Shown in pieces: positions 8,835-21,646 of a DNA stretch of 64,000 bases. The notes under the pieces were generated by a model. The model was not told the DNA's origin and searched no databases. It was given only the letters and a program-made list of their open reading frames with translations. The stretch is from Bradyrhizobium sp. CIAT3101 (GTDB taxonomy: Bacteria; Pseudomonadota; Alphaproteobacteria; Rhizobiales; Xanthobacteraceae). Numbering within the stretch: the stretch's first letter is position 1; every line of letters starts with the position of its first letter. The stretch lies in contig NZ_CP121634.1 of NCBI RefSeq assembly GCF_029714945.1, positions 1,695,001 to 1,759,000 of the forward strand, read 5' to 3'. A program made the position numbers and the translations under genes.

Positions 8835-8916
8835 CCGCCCTTAAGGACGACAGTTGCCACCAAGCGCGACACCCGATCCTGCCATACTACAGGTGTTTTG
8901 CCCGACGGAGCAAGCA

Positions 8917-8978
8917 ATTTTCGGTTAAACCGAAAATCATCAGGCCATTCAACCCCATCCCTACTGTGCATGGGGTTG
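8917..8978. terminator. Two hairpins at the GST/metH convergent junction
   Basis: A perfect 21-bp palindrome (attttcggtt-a-aaccgaaaat, 8917-8937) is followed by caaccccat (8950-8958) paired with atggggttg (8970-8978). Each has A/T-rich flanks, so either could stop metH transcription reading leftward. The second hairpin contains part of the 26-bp repeat described separately. Confidence 0.5.
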
Positions 8979-8986
8979 TTTTCGCG
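8961..8986 (-). repeat. 26-bp post-stop repeat, copy 1 (after metH)
   Basis: On the metH strand this reads cgcgaa followed by AACAACCCCATGCACAGTAG, beginning 17 nt after the metH stop codon. An identical 26-bp copy follows tadC by 16 nt on the same strand (36309-36334). Sequence, orientation and distance from a stop codon are all conserved, so this is a defined element and not chance. It is probably a 3' UTR or terminator-associated repeat of the genus. Confidence 0.75.
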
Positions 8987-9003
8987 TCTCGCGTTCAGTG
9001 AGC

Positions 9004-12855
<3,852 letters not shown>

Positions 12856-12861
12856 GATGTC

Positions 12862-13779
12862 TTAAGCCGCCTTCTGCGCGCTCTTGGCGCGAATGCCGAG
12901 CAAATGGCTGATCGCGAACACGAGATCGGCGCGGTTCATGGTGTAGAAATGGAAGGTGTCAACGCCGTTCTTGGCGAGCTTCTGCACTTGGCCCGCCGCA
13001 ACCGTCGCGGCCACCAGCTTGCGGGTCTCGGCATCGTCGTCGAGGCCCTCGAACTTCGCGGCGAACCAGTCCGGCACGGTGGTGCCGGCGCGGGTGACGA
13101 AATTGCGGGCCTGCTTGAAATTGTGCATGGGCATGATGCCCGGCACGATCGGGATGTTGATGCCGCGGGCGCGGACGCGATCGAGATAGCGGAAGTAGAG
13201 GTCGTTATCGAAGAACACCTGCGTAATCGCGCGCGTTGCACCCGCGTCGACCTTGGCCTTGAGCGTATCGATGTCAGCATCGAAGTCGCGTGCTTCGGGA
13301 TGCTTCTCGGGGTAAGCCGAGACGGAGACCTCGATATCGCTGTGCCGCTTCTTGATGCCGGCGACGAGCGCGTCGGACGTCTGATAGCCGTCGGGATGGC
13401 TCGCGTAAGGCGTGCCGATTCCGCCGGCGGGATCGCCGCGCAGGCCGACGATGTGGCGGACGCCGACCTCGTGGTAGCGGTCGACGATCTCGTCGATCTC
13501 GCCGCGCGAGGCGCCGACGCAGGTCAGATGCGCGGCCGGCAGCAGCGCGGTCTCTTTGAGGATGCGGGCGATGGTCGAGTGGGTGCGTTCGCGGGTCGAG
13601 CCACCGGCGCCATAGGTCACCGAGACGAATTTCGGGTCGAGCGGGGCCAGCCGGTTGATGGTCTCCCAGAGATTCCGCTCCATATCTTCGGTCTTGGGCG
13701 GAAAGAACTCGAAGGAGATCGCGGGCCGCTTTGCGGTGAGGTGCCCGTCAGGGTGGGCAGGCGTCGTCAAATCGGTCAT
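12862..13779 (-). CDS. metF: 5,10-Methylenetetrahydrofolate reductase
   Basis: A 305-residue FAD-dependent TIM-barrel enzyme that reduces methylene-THF to 5-methyl-THF, the methyl donor used by MetH. Characteristic segments are SFEFFPPKTE (catalytic Glu region), VSVTYGAGGSTR, HLTCVGASR, GLRGDP (the Asp that stabilises N10) and PIVPGIMPM. I place the start at ATG 13779 (MTDLTTPAHPDG...), with GGAG about 11 bases upstream. A longer frame to 13905 adds 42 residues without family resemblance. It sits directly upstream of metH. No SAM or cobalamin riboswitch was recognised in the 400-bp leader. Confidence 0.96.
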   Translation of the reverse strand: MTDLTTPAHPDGHLTAKRPAISFEFFPPKTEDMERNLWETINRLAPLDPKFVSVTYGAGGSTRERTHSTIARILKETALLPAAHLTCVGASRGEIDEIVDRYHEVGVRHIVGLRGDPAGGIGTPYASHPDGYQTSDALVAGIKKRHSDIEVSVSAYPEKHPEARDFDADIDTLKAKVDAGATRAITQVFFDNDLYFRYLDRVRARGINIPIVPGIMPMHNFKQARNFVTRAGTTVPDWFAAKFEGLDDDAETRKLVAATVAAGQVQKLAKNGVDTFHFYTMNRADLVFAISHLLGIRAKSAQKAA

Positions 13780-14180
13780 GGCACCACTCACTCCAGGGGC
13801 GCGCGCCAGCGGTTTCGCGGCGGCGGTCGGGTCCAGCTTGGGAGCGGCTAAGATAGGGCAATGGCGGATTTCTCGACAGCCCATCAGAGATGGGAAGTCG
13901 CCCACTTTTGCTAGGAGAGTGTCAAATATTGCGCTGCGGAGGAACGGAGTGGGACGCGGTGCTCAGGAGAATAAAATATAGCATTATAAATATGTTAGTT
14001 CTATTTTTGTGGCGTGTTGATCGCGCAGTTCAGGGTGGGCAGGATGAATTTGATGTTGCATGACCTACGATCGTCCCAACGCCGCGCTCCTGCCGCCCGC
14101 ACGGCCTCTCCGCCCGCACACGCCAGACCTGCGCTGTTGGCCCATTGCCGCCGCGCGGCCCTCCACTACGTTAGCGCGCC
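13780..14180. other. Divergent promoter region between metF and the LLM oxidoreductase
   Basis: 401 bp without a convincing gene. It contains a conspicuous A+T-rich core (about 13965-14015, aaaatatagcattataaat...) that probably holds promoters for one or both divergent units. I see no clear operator palindrome or riboswitch fold. Confidence 0.4.
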
Positions 14181-15197
14181 ATGATCCCGCTTTCAGTCCT
14201 CGACCTCTCCGTCGTCACCACAGGCACAAAGCCCGCCGCGGCGCTGCGCAACAGCATCGACCTGGCGCGCCATGTCGATGGGCTCGGCTATGTCCGCTAC
14301 TGGCTCGCCGAGCACCATAACCTTGCCTCGGTCGCGAGCCCGGCGCCCGACGTGATGATCGGGCAGATCGCTGCGGTCACGAAGCATATCCGCGTCGGCT
14401 CCGGCGGCGTGATGCTGCCCAACCACGCGCCGCTGGTGGTGGCCGAGCGCTTCAAGATGCTGGAGGCATTGTTTCCCGGCCGTATCGATCTCGGCCTCGG
14501 CCGCGCTCCGGGCACTGATGGTGCCACGGCTTATGCGTTGCGCAGCCGGCTCGACCGCCGCGAGGGTGACGATTTCCTGGAGCGGCTGCATGAATTGATT
14601 TTGTGGGAGACCCGCGAATTTCCTGCAGGCCATCCCTACCACAACGTCGTCGCGATGCCTGACGACAGTCCGTTGCCGCCGATCTGGCTGCTCGGCTCCA
14701 GCGATTATTCGTCGGAGCTTGCCGCGCAAGTCGGCATGGGCTTCGCCTTCGCGCATCATTTCGCGTCTCACGATGCGATTGATGCGATGGTGCACTATCG
14801 CAACCGCTTCCAGCCCTCGGCCTGGCGCGCGACCCCGCATGCGATCCTTGCGGTCGCCGTCATCACGGCGGATACAGACGAAGAAGCCGAAAAGCTCGCG
14901 ACGTCCTTCGATCTCAACCGGCTGCGCCGCGACCGTGGTCAATATCTGCCATTGCCGAGCGTCGAGGAGGCGCTGGCCTATCCCTATACGGATTCCGAGC
15001 GCGTCTCGATCGTGCGCAACCGCTCGCGCCTGTTCGTCGGCAGTCCGGCGACGGTGCAGAAGAAGCTTCAGCCGCTGATGGATGCGAGCAAGCCGGACGA
15101 ATTGATGGTGATCACGGCCGTGTACGATCACGAGGCGCGCAAGAGGTCCTATTCGCTGCTCGCGGAGGCCTTTGGGCTGGCGAAGCAGGCGGCGTAA
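14181..15197 (+). CDS. LLM-class flavin-dependent oxidoreductase
   Basis: A 338-residue single-domain bacterial-luciferase-like TIM barrel. The start [15 protein letters not shown], together with [29 protein letters not shown] and [14 protein letters not shown], matches the alkanal-monooxygenase-like group related to YhbW. These enzymes use FMNH2 supplied by a separate reductase and molecular oxygen; the organic substrate is not predictable. It is a single gene, divergent from metF and convergent with pheA, with a hairpin just after its stop. Confidence 0.88.
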   Translation: MIPLSVLDLSVVTTGTKPAAALRNSIDLARHVDGLGYVRYWLAEHHNLASVASPAPDVMIGQIAAVTKHIRVGSGGVMLPNHAPLVVAERFKMLEALFPGRIDLGLGRAPGTDGATAYALRSRLDRREGDDFLERLHELILWETREFPAGHPYHNVVAMPDDSPLPPIWLLGSSDYSSELAAQVGMGFAFAHHFASHDAIDAMVHYRNRFQPSAWRATPHAILAVAVITADTDEEAEKLATSFDLNRLRRDRGQYLPLPSVEEALAYPYTDSERVSIVRNRSRLFVGSPATVQKKLQPLMDASKPDELMVITAVYDHEARKRSYSLLAEAFGLAKQAA

Positions 15198-15200
15198 CTT

Positions 15201-15223
15201 ACCCTCCCCCTCCAGGGGAGGGT
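15201..15223. terminator. Hairpin between LLM oxidoreductase and pheA
   Basis: A perfect 9-bp stem (accctcccc, 15201-15209, with ggggagggt, 15215-15223) sits exactly in the 32-bp convergent gap. It lacks a U run, so it may be a degenerate repeat serving as a bidirectional stop rather than a classic intrinsic terminator. Confidence 0.55.
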
Positions 15224-15229
15224 GAAAGA

Positions 15230-16090
15230 TCAATCCTGCTGCGTCTCGCTGAACGTCGCGCGGAACGGGTGGCCGGGATACACGCCGACGATGCGGAATT
15301 CGCGTGAGAAGAATTTCAGCTCCTCGATCGCAAACGCGAGGCCCTTGTCGTCGGGGTGGCCGTCGACGTCAGCATAAAACTGCGTGGCGAAGAAATTGCC
15401 GTCGACCATGTAGCTCTCGAGCTTGGTCATGTTGACGCCGTTGGTGGCAAAGCCGCCGAGCGCCTTGTAGAGCGCGGCGGGAAGGTTGCGCACGCGGAAT
15501 ACAAAAGTCGTGACCAGCGGACCCGAACCTTGGACCGCCCATTTCGGCTCGCGCGCCAGCACCACGAAGCGCGTGGTGTTGTGGGCCTCGTCTTCGATGT
15601 CCTCGGCAAGGATGTCGAGGCCATAGATCTGCGCGGCCAGCCGCGAGGCGATCGCGGCGACGCTCTTGTCCTTGCGCTCGGAAATGTCGCGGGCGCTGCC
15701 GGCGGTGTCGGCGTGCACGATGCCTTTGATACCGAGCTTGCGGATGATGCGGCGGCACTGGCCGAGGGCGTGCACATGGCTCTCGACGGACTTGATGTCC
15801 GACAGTTTGGTGCCCTTGATCGCCATCAATTGATGCCGGACCGGCAGGAACCATTCGCCGATAATGAAGAGGCCGGAGGCCGGCAGCAAATGGTGGATGT
15901 CGGCGACGCGGCCGGCGACCGAATTCTCGATCGGGATCATGCCGAGATCGGCCTCGCCCGAGGAGATCGCCGACAGCGCGTCCTCGAAGGTGGCGCAGGG
16001 CATCGGCTCGGCGTCGGGGTAGGCCTCGACGATGGCGATATGGGAATTGGCGCCAGGTTCGCCCTGGAATGCGATTTTCAGCTTGCTCAT
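15230..16090 (-). CDS. pheA: Prephenate dehydratase
   Basis: A 286-residue monofunctional enzyme, with no chorismate-mutase domain, converting prephenate to phenylpyruvate in phenylalanine synthesis. The catalytic domain (about 1-180) shows FQGEPGANSHIA, MIPIENSVAGRV and the active-site motif NTTRFVVL. The C-terminal ACT domain (about 200-275) has NLPAALYKALGGFATNGVNMTKLESYM, where phenylalanine would bind for feedback inhibition. It starts 21 bp after the kdsB stop, so the two are probably cotranscribed although unrelated in pathway. Confidence 0.95.
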   Translation of the reverse strand: MSKLKIAFQGEPGANSHIAIVEAYPDAEPMPCATFEDALSAISSGEADLGMIPIENSVAGRVADIHHLLPASGLFIIGEWFLPVRHQLMAIKGTKLSDIKSVESHVHALGQCRRIIRKLGIKGIVHADTAGSARDISERKDKSVAAIASRLAAQIYGLDILAEDIEDEAHNTTRFVVLAREPKWAVQGSGPLVTTFVFRVRNLPAALYKALGGFATNGVNMTKLESYMVDGNFFATQFYADVDGHPDDKGLAFAIEELKFFSREFRIVGVYPGHPFRATFSETQQD

Positions 16091-16111
16091 GACGGGCCTT
16101 GTAGCAGCGGC

Positions 16112-16852
16112 TCAGGATTTGGAAAGGATGCTGCGCGCGGTTTCGAGGTCGGGCGGCGTGTCGACGCCGCGCGGCACGCTGTCGACGATCATGATGTCGA
16201 TCCGCATGCCGTCCTCCACGGCCCGCAACTGCTCCAGACTCTCCTGGCGCTCTAGGGGCGAGGGCGGCAGGGACACGAACCGCTCGAGCGCCGCGCGGCG
16301 ATAGGCGTAGACGCCGATATGGTGGTAGCGCGGTCCGTTGCCATGAGGTGCGGTGGCCCGGGTGAAATAGAGCGCCCGCAGCCGTCTGGGGCCGATGCGG
16401 GTGCCGATGGCCTTCACGACGCTGGGCGCGAGGTCCTCTTCCTCGGTGTGGATCTGCGAGGCCAGCGTCACGATGTCGACCGCGGGATCGGCGAAGGGGG
16501 GAAGCACCTCGCGGAGGCTCTCAGGCGCAATCGTCGGGAAATCGCCCTGGAGATTGACCACGATCTCGGCCTTGCCGTCCGGATCGAGCTTCTGCATGGC
16601 CTCGTGGATGCGGTCGGAGCCTGAGGGGTGCTCCGTGCGGGTCATCACGGCCTCGCCGCCATGGGCGGTCACGACTGCAGCGATTTCCGCCGTGTCGGTT
16701 GCCACCGCGACCCGGCCGATGCCGGCGGCCTCGGCGCGCCGCATCACGTGCACGATCATCGGCAGGCCCGCGATATCAGCGAGCGGCTTGCCGGGCAGGC
16801 GGGTGGCGGCCATGCGGGCCGGGATCAGCACCAGGATGCGGGGATCGGTCAT
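16112..16852 (-). CDS. kdsB: 3-deoxy-manno-octulosonate cytidylyltransferase
   Basis: A 246-residue CMP-Kdo synthetase that activates Kdo with CTP for lipid A inner-core assembly. The N-terminal nucleotide-binding signature [19 protein letters not shown] is complete, followed by [30 protein letters not shown] and [11 protein letters not shown]. The start is ATG 16852 ([13 protein letters not shown]). An in-frame upstream extension of 45 residues is Arg/Pro-rich and unlike the family. It is first in the kdsB-pheA pair and divergent from cycM. Confidence 0.95.
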   Translation of the reverse strand: MTDPRILVLIPARMAATRLPGKPLADIAGLPMIVHVMRRAEAAGIGRVAVATDTAEIAAVVTAHGGEAVMTRTEHPSGSDRIHEAMQKLDPDGKAEIVVNLQGDFPTIAPESLREVLPPFADPAVDIVTLASQIHTEEEDLAPSVVKAIGTRIGPRRLRALYFTRATAPHGNGPRYHHIGVYAYRRAALERFVSLPPSPLERQESLEQLRAVEDGMRIDIMIVDSVPRGVDTPPDLETARSILSKS

Positions 16853-17073
16853 CTGTTCAAGGGCCTGGAAACGGGGCGTTTTCCGCACCGAGAAATGGGG
16901 TGGGGATGGGCTGAAAGCCGGGTCGCTTATACGGGTTGCCAGACCCCGGGCAAACCGATATCTCAATGGCAAAACTCGGGGAAACAATAAGGAACGTTTT
17001 TGATTCTCCCGAGGCTCGTCCTGGCGGCCGCCCGGCCGCCTATTCCTTCTTGCGGTGTGGGGCCTGGCCGGAA

Positions 17074-17628
17074 ATGGACTCTTTCGAACTCAATAAGATT
17101 CTCGGTGCTCTGCTTGGCACCTGTCTCGTTCTGCTGGTGACGAGCTTCACCGCGCAGGCGCTGTTCTCGCCGAAATTTCCGGAAAAGCCGGGCTTCGAGA
17201 TCGCCGTGAAGGAAGAAGCCGGCGACAAGGGCGGCGCGGGCGCTGCCGCGGCCCCGTCCGAGCCGATCGAAAAGCTGCTCCAGACCGCCTCCGTCGAGAA
17301 GGGCGCGTCCGCCGCCAAGAAGTGCGGCGCCTGCCACACCTTCGAGAAGGGCGGCCCGAATCGCGTTGGTCCGAACCTCTACGGCGTCGTCGGCGACCAC
17401 GTCGGCGAAGGCCGCGGCGGCTTCAACTTCTCGGCCGGCATGAAGAGCAAGGGCGGCACCTGGGACTTCGACGCGCTCAACAAGTTCATCGCCAATCCCA
17501 AGGCTGCCGTTCCCGGCACCGCGATGGGTTTTGCCGGTATCCCGAAGGACAGCGAGCGCGCCGACGTGATCGCCTACCTGAACAGCCTCTCCGACAGCCC
17601 GAAGCCGCTCCCGACCGCGGCGAAATAA
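17074..17628 (+). CDS. cycM: Membrane-anchored cytochrome c, CycM type
   Basis: A 184-residue class I c-type cytochrome, the length known for Bradyrhizobium CycM (c552). An uncleaved N-terminal helix (residues about 9-31) anchors it to the inner membrane. An Ala/Gly/Pro-rich linker leads to the periplasmic haem domain with CGACH (Cys 84, Cys 87, His 88), GPNLYGVVG and the axial Met 151 in GTAMGF. In B. japonicum, CycM carries electrons from the bc1 complex to the aa3 terminal oxidase. The start at ATG 17074 gives exactly the known architecture. It stands alone, with a good hairpin after its stop. Confidence 0.95.
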   Translation: MDSFELNKILGALLGTCLVLLVTSFTAQALFSPKFPEKPGFEIAVKEEAGDKGGAGAAAAPSEPIEKLLQTASVEKGASAAKKCGACHTFEKGGPNRVGPNLYGVVGDHVGEGRGGFNFSAGMKSKGGTWDFDALNKFIANPKAAVPGTAMGFAGIPKDSERADVIAYLNSLSDSPKPLPTAAK

Positions 17629-17657
17629 GGCTCTCCGGTCTCTCGATATTGGATGTG

Positions 17658-17681
17658 CGGCCAGGCCTCAAAGCCTGGCCG
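17658..17681 (+). terminator. Intrinsic-type terminator after cycM
   Basis: A perfect 9-bp G+C stem (cggccaggc, 17658-17666, with gcctggccg, 17673-17681) around ctcaaa, followed by tttcc. It lies 30 bp after the cycM stop. Confidence 0.7.
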
Positions 17682-17841
17682 TTTCCGTATTCGGGCCTCG
17701 CGACGTTGTTATCGGGGCGTTTGGCCGCATCTGGCAGGCCGTCCGGCCTTCCAACATGAGGAAAAAGCAACATATTCCGTCGAAACCTCGCCTATATTGA
17801 GCACTTAAAGGGGTAACCTCCTTCAAGACTGGGATGTTGAT

Positions 17842-19743
17842 TTGGCCATTACCCGACGCGATCTCCTGCTCACCGGCGCTGCATTTGCTGCGCTCCCCGC
17901 CCTCGGCTCTGTGGCGGGCCTTCCCGTCATCGGAACTGCCGAGGCGCAGTCGGCCGGCGAGCTCCCTTGGCGCCACGCGCTGTCGCTGTTCGGCAACGTC
18001 AAGTATCCCGCCGACTTCAAGCGCTTCGATTACGTCAATCCGGACGCGCCCAAGGGCGGTACCGTTCGGCAGATCGCCATCGGCACCTTCGACAATCTCA
18101 ACATGGTCGTCTCTGGTGTGAAGGGACAGGTCGCCGGTGCCATCGGGTTCATCTATGAGGCCCTCATGACGGAGGCGCTCGACGAAGTCTCGACCGAATA
18201 CGGCGCGCTGGCCGAAGCCGTTAGCCACCCCGACGATTTTTCCTTCGTGGTCTATCGTTTGCGGCCGCAGGCTAAATGGCATGACGGCAAGCCGGTCACT
18301 GCGGATGACGTGATCTTCTCGTTCGATTCCTTCAAGAAGCTCCACCCCAGATACGCGGCCTATTACAGCCATGTGGTGAAGGCCGAGAAGGTGGGCGAGC
18401 GCGAAGTGAAGTTCGTGTTCGACGCGCCGGGCAATCGCGAACTGCCGCAGATCGTGGGGCAGCTCACGGTCTTGCCGAAGCACTGGTGGGAGGGCACCGA
18501 CGCGCAGGGCCGCAAGCGCGACATCTCCACGACCACGCTGGAAATTCCCCTCGGTTCGGGTCCTTACCGTGTCAAGGCGTACGACGCGGGCCGGTCATTC
18601 ACGCTCGAGCGCGTGAAGGATTATTGGGGGCGCGACCTCGCCGTCAATGTTGGCCGCAACAATTTCGACGAGATCCGCTACGAGTATTTCCGCGACACCA
18701 CTGTGGCGATCGAGGCCTTCAAGGCCGATCAGGTCGACTGGCGCACCGAGAACAGCGCGAAGAACTGGGCGACGGCCTACGACTTCCCGGCCGTGACTGA
18801 AAAGCGGGTGATCCTCGAGGAATTCCCCAATCGCAGTTCGGGCGTCATGCAGGCGTTCGTGCCGAACCTGCGCCGCGCCAAGTTCAGGGATCCCCGCGTG
18901 CGTCGTGCGCTCAATTACGCATTCGACTTCGAGGAGATGAACAAGCAGCTCTTCTTCGGTCAGTACAAGCGCGTCAGCAGCTATTTCGACGGCCTCGACG
19001 AGCTCATGGCGACGGGCTTGCCGCAAGGCAAGGAGCTCGAAATTCTCGAGACCGTCCGCGCCGATGTCCCGCCCGAGGTCTTCACGACAGCCTACACCAA
19101 TCCGGTTGGTGGTAGTCCGGAAGCCGTGCGTGACAATCTGCGCGAAGCGCTACGCCTGTTCAAGGAGGCCGGCTACGAGGTGCGCGATCGCAAGCTGATC
19201 GACGTCAAGACCGGTGCCCAGTTTTCCCTTGAGCTGCTGAACTCGGATCCGAGCTTCGAACGCGTTACGCTGTTCTACAAGCCGTCGCTCGAACGTCTCG
19301 GTATCGCTGTCAACGTGCGGACCGTCGATCCGACCCAGTACGAGAACAGGACTCGCGAGTGGGATTTCGACGTCATCACCAACTCGTGGGGCGAGTCTCA
19401 GTCGCCGGGCAACGAGCAGCGCGAATACTGGTCGTCCAAGTCGGCCGACGTCGTCGGTTCGCAGAATTATGCCGGCATCAAGAATCCGGCGGTCGACAAG
19501 CTGATCGATCGGGTGATCTACACCAAGGGGCGCGACGAACTCGTCGCGGCCACCAAAGCGCTCGACCGGGTGCTGCTGTGGAATCACTACGTCGTGCCGC
19601 AGTGGACCTACACGAAGGTGCGCACCGCGCGCTGGGATCGTTTCGGTCGGCCGGCGGAATTGCCCAGATACGGCCAGTCCGGCTTCCCGTTCGTCTGGTG
19701 GTACGACGCAGACAAGGCGGCACGGATCGCAAAGAAGTCGTGA
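17842..19743 (+). CDS. ABC peptide-type solute-binding protein 1 (YejA-like, Tat signal)
   Basis: A 633-residue family-5 extracellular solute-binding protein. It starts at TTG 17842 with a twin-arginine signal (TRRDLLLTGAAFAALPAL), cleaved after about residue 36 (AEAQ). Core motifs: YVNPDAPKGGTVRQI, WHDGKPVTADDVIFSF, LGSGPYRVKAYDAGRSF and NNFDEIRYEYFRD. Family members deliver oligopeptides; YejA is linked to microcin C uptake in enterobacteria. It heads an operon with a second paralogous binding protein 14 bp downstream, then yejB-, yejE- and yejF-like genes. The long mature length (over 600 residues) is typical of YejA rather than DppA. The ligand is not predictable. Confidence 0.9.
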   Translation: MAITRRDLLLTGAAFAALPALGSVAGLPVIGTAEAQSAGELPWRHALSLFGNVKYPADFKRFDYVNPDAPKGGTVRQIAIGTFDNLNMVVSGVKGQVAGAIGFIYEALMTEALDEVSTEYGALAEAVSHPDDFSFVVYRLRPQAKWHDGKPVTADDVIFSFDSFKKLHPRYAAYYSHVVKAEKVGEREVKFVFDAPGNRELPQIVGQLTVLPKHWWEGTDAQGRKRDISTTTLEIPLGSGPYRVKAYDAGRSFTLERVKDYWGRDLAVNVGRNNFDEIRYEYFRDTTVAIEAFKADQVDWRTENSAKNWATAYDFPAVTEKRVILEEFPNRSSGVMQAFVPNLRRAKFRDPRVRRALNYAFDFEEMNKQLFFGQYKRVSSYFDGLDELMATGLPQGKELEILETVRADVPPEVFTTAYTNPVGGSPEAVRDNLREALRLFKEAGYEVRDRKLIDVKTGAQFSLELLNSDPSFERVTLFYKPSLERLGIAVNVRTVDPTQYENRTREWDFDVITNSWGESQSPGNEQREYWSSKSADVVGSQNYAGIKNPAVDKLIDRVIYTKGRDELVAATKALDRVLLWNHYVVPQWTYTKVRTARWDRFGRPAELPRYGQSGFPFVWWYDADKAARIAKKS

Positions 19744-19757
19744 AGGACGTGTTTCGC

Positions 19758-21644
19758 ATGGCGCAGCTTTCACGCCGGCATGTGCTGGTCCTCGGTGTCG
19801 GCGGCGCGCTTGGCGCTGCCGTAATCCGCAGCGCGGCGGCGTCCGAGGGGCCCGCTGAAGCCCACGGCATGTCGGCGTTCGGCGATCTCAAATATCCCGC
19901 CGATTTCCATCATTTCGACTACGTCAATCCCATTGCTCCGAAGGGTGGCGCATTCTCGCTGATCCCGTCAACGCGCGGCTACAATCAGTCCTTTTTTACC
20001 TTCAACTCGCTCAACGCCTTTGTCCTGAAGGGCGAGGGCGCACAGGGCATGGACCTGACCTTCGTCACGCTGATGGCGCATGCCGGTGACGAGCCCGATG
20101 CCATGTACGGCTTCGCCGCGAAGTCGGTGCAGATTTCTCCCGACAAGCTCGCCTATCGCTTCACGATACGGCCCGAGGCGAAGTTTCATGACGGCACGAA
20201 GCTGACCGCGCACGACGTCGCGTTCTCGATCAACGTGCTGAAGGAGAAGGGTCATCCGCTGATCCAGATCCAGATGCGCGACGTCAAGGGCGCCGAGGCG
20301 CTCGACGAGACCACGGTGATCGTGACCTTCGCCGAGAAGCGCGCGCGCGATGTGCCGCTTTACGTGGCGGGACTTCCGATCTTCTCCAAGGCCTATTACG
20401 CGAACCGGGTCTTCGATGAGACCACCACGGACACGCCGCTGGGCTCGGGTCCGTACAAGGTCGGCAAGTTCGAGATCAACCGCTTCATCGAGTTCGAGCG
20501 CGTCAAGGACTGGTGGGGCGCGGACCTGCCGGTCTGCCGTGGCAGCAACAATTTCGACGTGATCCGCTACGAATTCTACCGCGATCGCGACGTCGCCTTC
20601 GAAGGCTTCACCGGCAAGAACTATCTCTATCGCGAGGAATTCACCTCGCGTATCTGGGCGACGCGCTACGACTTCCCAGCCATCAAGGACGGCCGCGTCA
20701 AGCGCGAGGAGGTGCCGGATCAGACTCCTTCGGGCGGCCAGGGCTGGTTCCTCAACACGCGGCGCGACAAGTTCAAGAATCCTAAGGTGCGCGAAGCGTT
20801 GAACTGCGCGTTCGACTTCGAATGGACCAACAAGACCATCATGTACGGCGCCTATGCGCGCACGCGATCGCCGTTCCAGAATTCCGATCTCGTCGCCGAA
20901 GGGATGCCGTCGCCCGAGGAGCTGAAGCTGCTCGAGCCCTTCCGCGGGCAAGTGCCTGACGAAGTCTTCGGCGAGCCGTTCGTGCCGCCGGTATCCGACG
21001 GTTCAGGCCAGGATCGCACGCTGCTCCGCAAGGCGCAGCAACTGCTCCAGGAGGCGCAGCTTCCGGTCAAGGACGGCAAGCGGCTGCTGCCGAACGGCGA
21101 CGTCTTCAGCATCGAGTTCCTGACCGACGAGGCGTCGTTCCAGCCGCACCACGCCTCGTTCCTCAAGAACCTGAACATGCTCGGTATTGATGCGAACCTG
21201 CGCCTCATCGATGCCGTCCAGTATCGCGCCCGGGTCGAATCCTTCGATTTCGACGTGGCGATCAACCGCCTGTCCATGACGGCGACGCCCGGCGACAGTC
21301 TGCGCACCTATTTCACGTCGCAAGCCGCTGCGACGAAGGGATCCTACAACCTTGCCGGCGCCGCCAATCCCGCGCTCGATGCGCTCGTGGACAAGGCGAT
21401 GGCGGCCGAGACGCGCAACGACCTGATCGTCGCCTGCCGCGCGATCGACCGCGTTTTCCGCGCCGGTCGCTATTGGGTGCCGCAATGGTACAATACCAGC
21501 CACCGGCTGGCGTATTGGGACGAGTTCGGCCATCCGGCGAACTTGCCGCGTTATCCGCTCTCCGACTACGCGAGCGGCGTGGGCGAGCGGACCTTGTGGT
21601 GGTATGACCGCGCCGGGGCGGCCAAGCTCGAGCAGGCGAAGTAA
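19758..21644 (+). CDS. ABC peptide-type solute-binding protein 2 (YejA-like, Tat signal)
   Basis: A 628-residue paralogue of the preceding gene, starting at ATG 19758 after AAGGAC, with its own twin-arginine signal (LSRRHVLVLGVGGALGAAV). Shared landmarks in the same order are FGDLKYPADFHHFDYVNP, APKGGAFSLIP, FHDGTKLTAHDVAFS, LGSGPYKVGKFEI, NNFDVIRYEFYRD and PQWYNTSHRLAYWD. It differs enough that recent duplication is unlikely, so the importer probably accepts two ligand classes through one permease. The stop lies 2 bp before the permease start. Confidence 0.9.
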   Translation: MAQLSRRHVLVLGVGGALGAAVIRSAAASEGPAEAHGMSAFGDLKYPADFHHFDYVNPIAPKGGAFSLIPSTRGYNQSFFTFNSLNAFVLKGEGAQGMDLTFVTLMAHAGDEPDAMYGFAAKSVQISPDKLAYRFTIRPEAKFHDGTKLTAHDVAFSINVLKEKGHPLIQIQMRDVKGAEALDETTVIVTFAEKRARDVPLYVAGLPIFSKAYYANRVFDETTTDTPLGSGPYKVGKFEINRFIEFERVKDWWGADLPVCRGSNNFDVIRYEFYRDRDVAFEGFTGKNYLYREEFTSRIWATRYDFPAIKDGRVKREEVPDQTPSGGQGWFLNTRRDKFKNPKVREALNCAFDFEWTNKTIMYGAYARTRSPFQNSDLVAEGMPSPEELKLLEPFRGQVPDEVFGEPFVPPVSDGSGQDRTLLRKAQQLLQEAQLPVKDGKRLLPNGDVFSIEFLTDEASFQPHHASFLKNLNMLGIDANLRLIDAVQYRARVESFDFDVAINRLSMTATPGDSLRTYFTSQAAATKGSYNLAGAANPALDALVDKAMAAETRNDLIVACRAIDRVFRAGRYWVPQWYNTSHRLAYWDEFGHPANLPRYPLSDYASGVGERTLWWYDRAGAAKLEQAK

Positions 21645-21646
21645 TC

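Noticed and set aside
13780..14060. SAM or cobalamin riboswitch upstream of metF
   Set aside because: Looked for because metF-metH is a common target, but no conserved core motif or nested stems were recognised. A covariance-model search would settle it.
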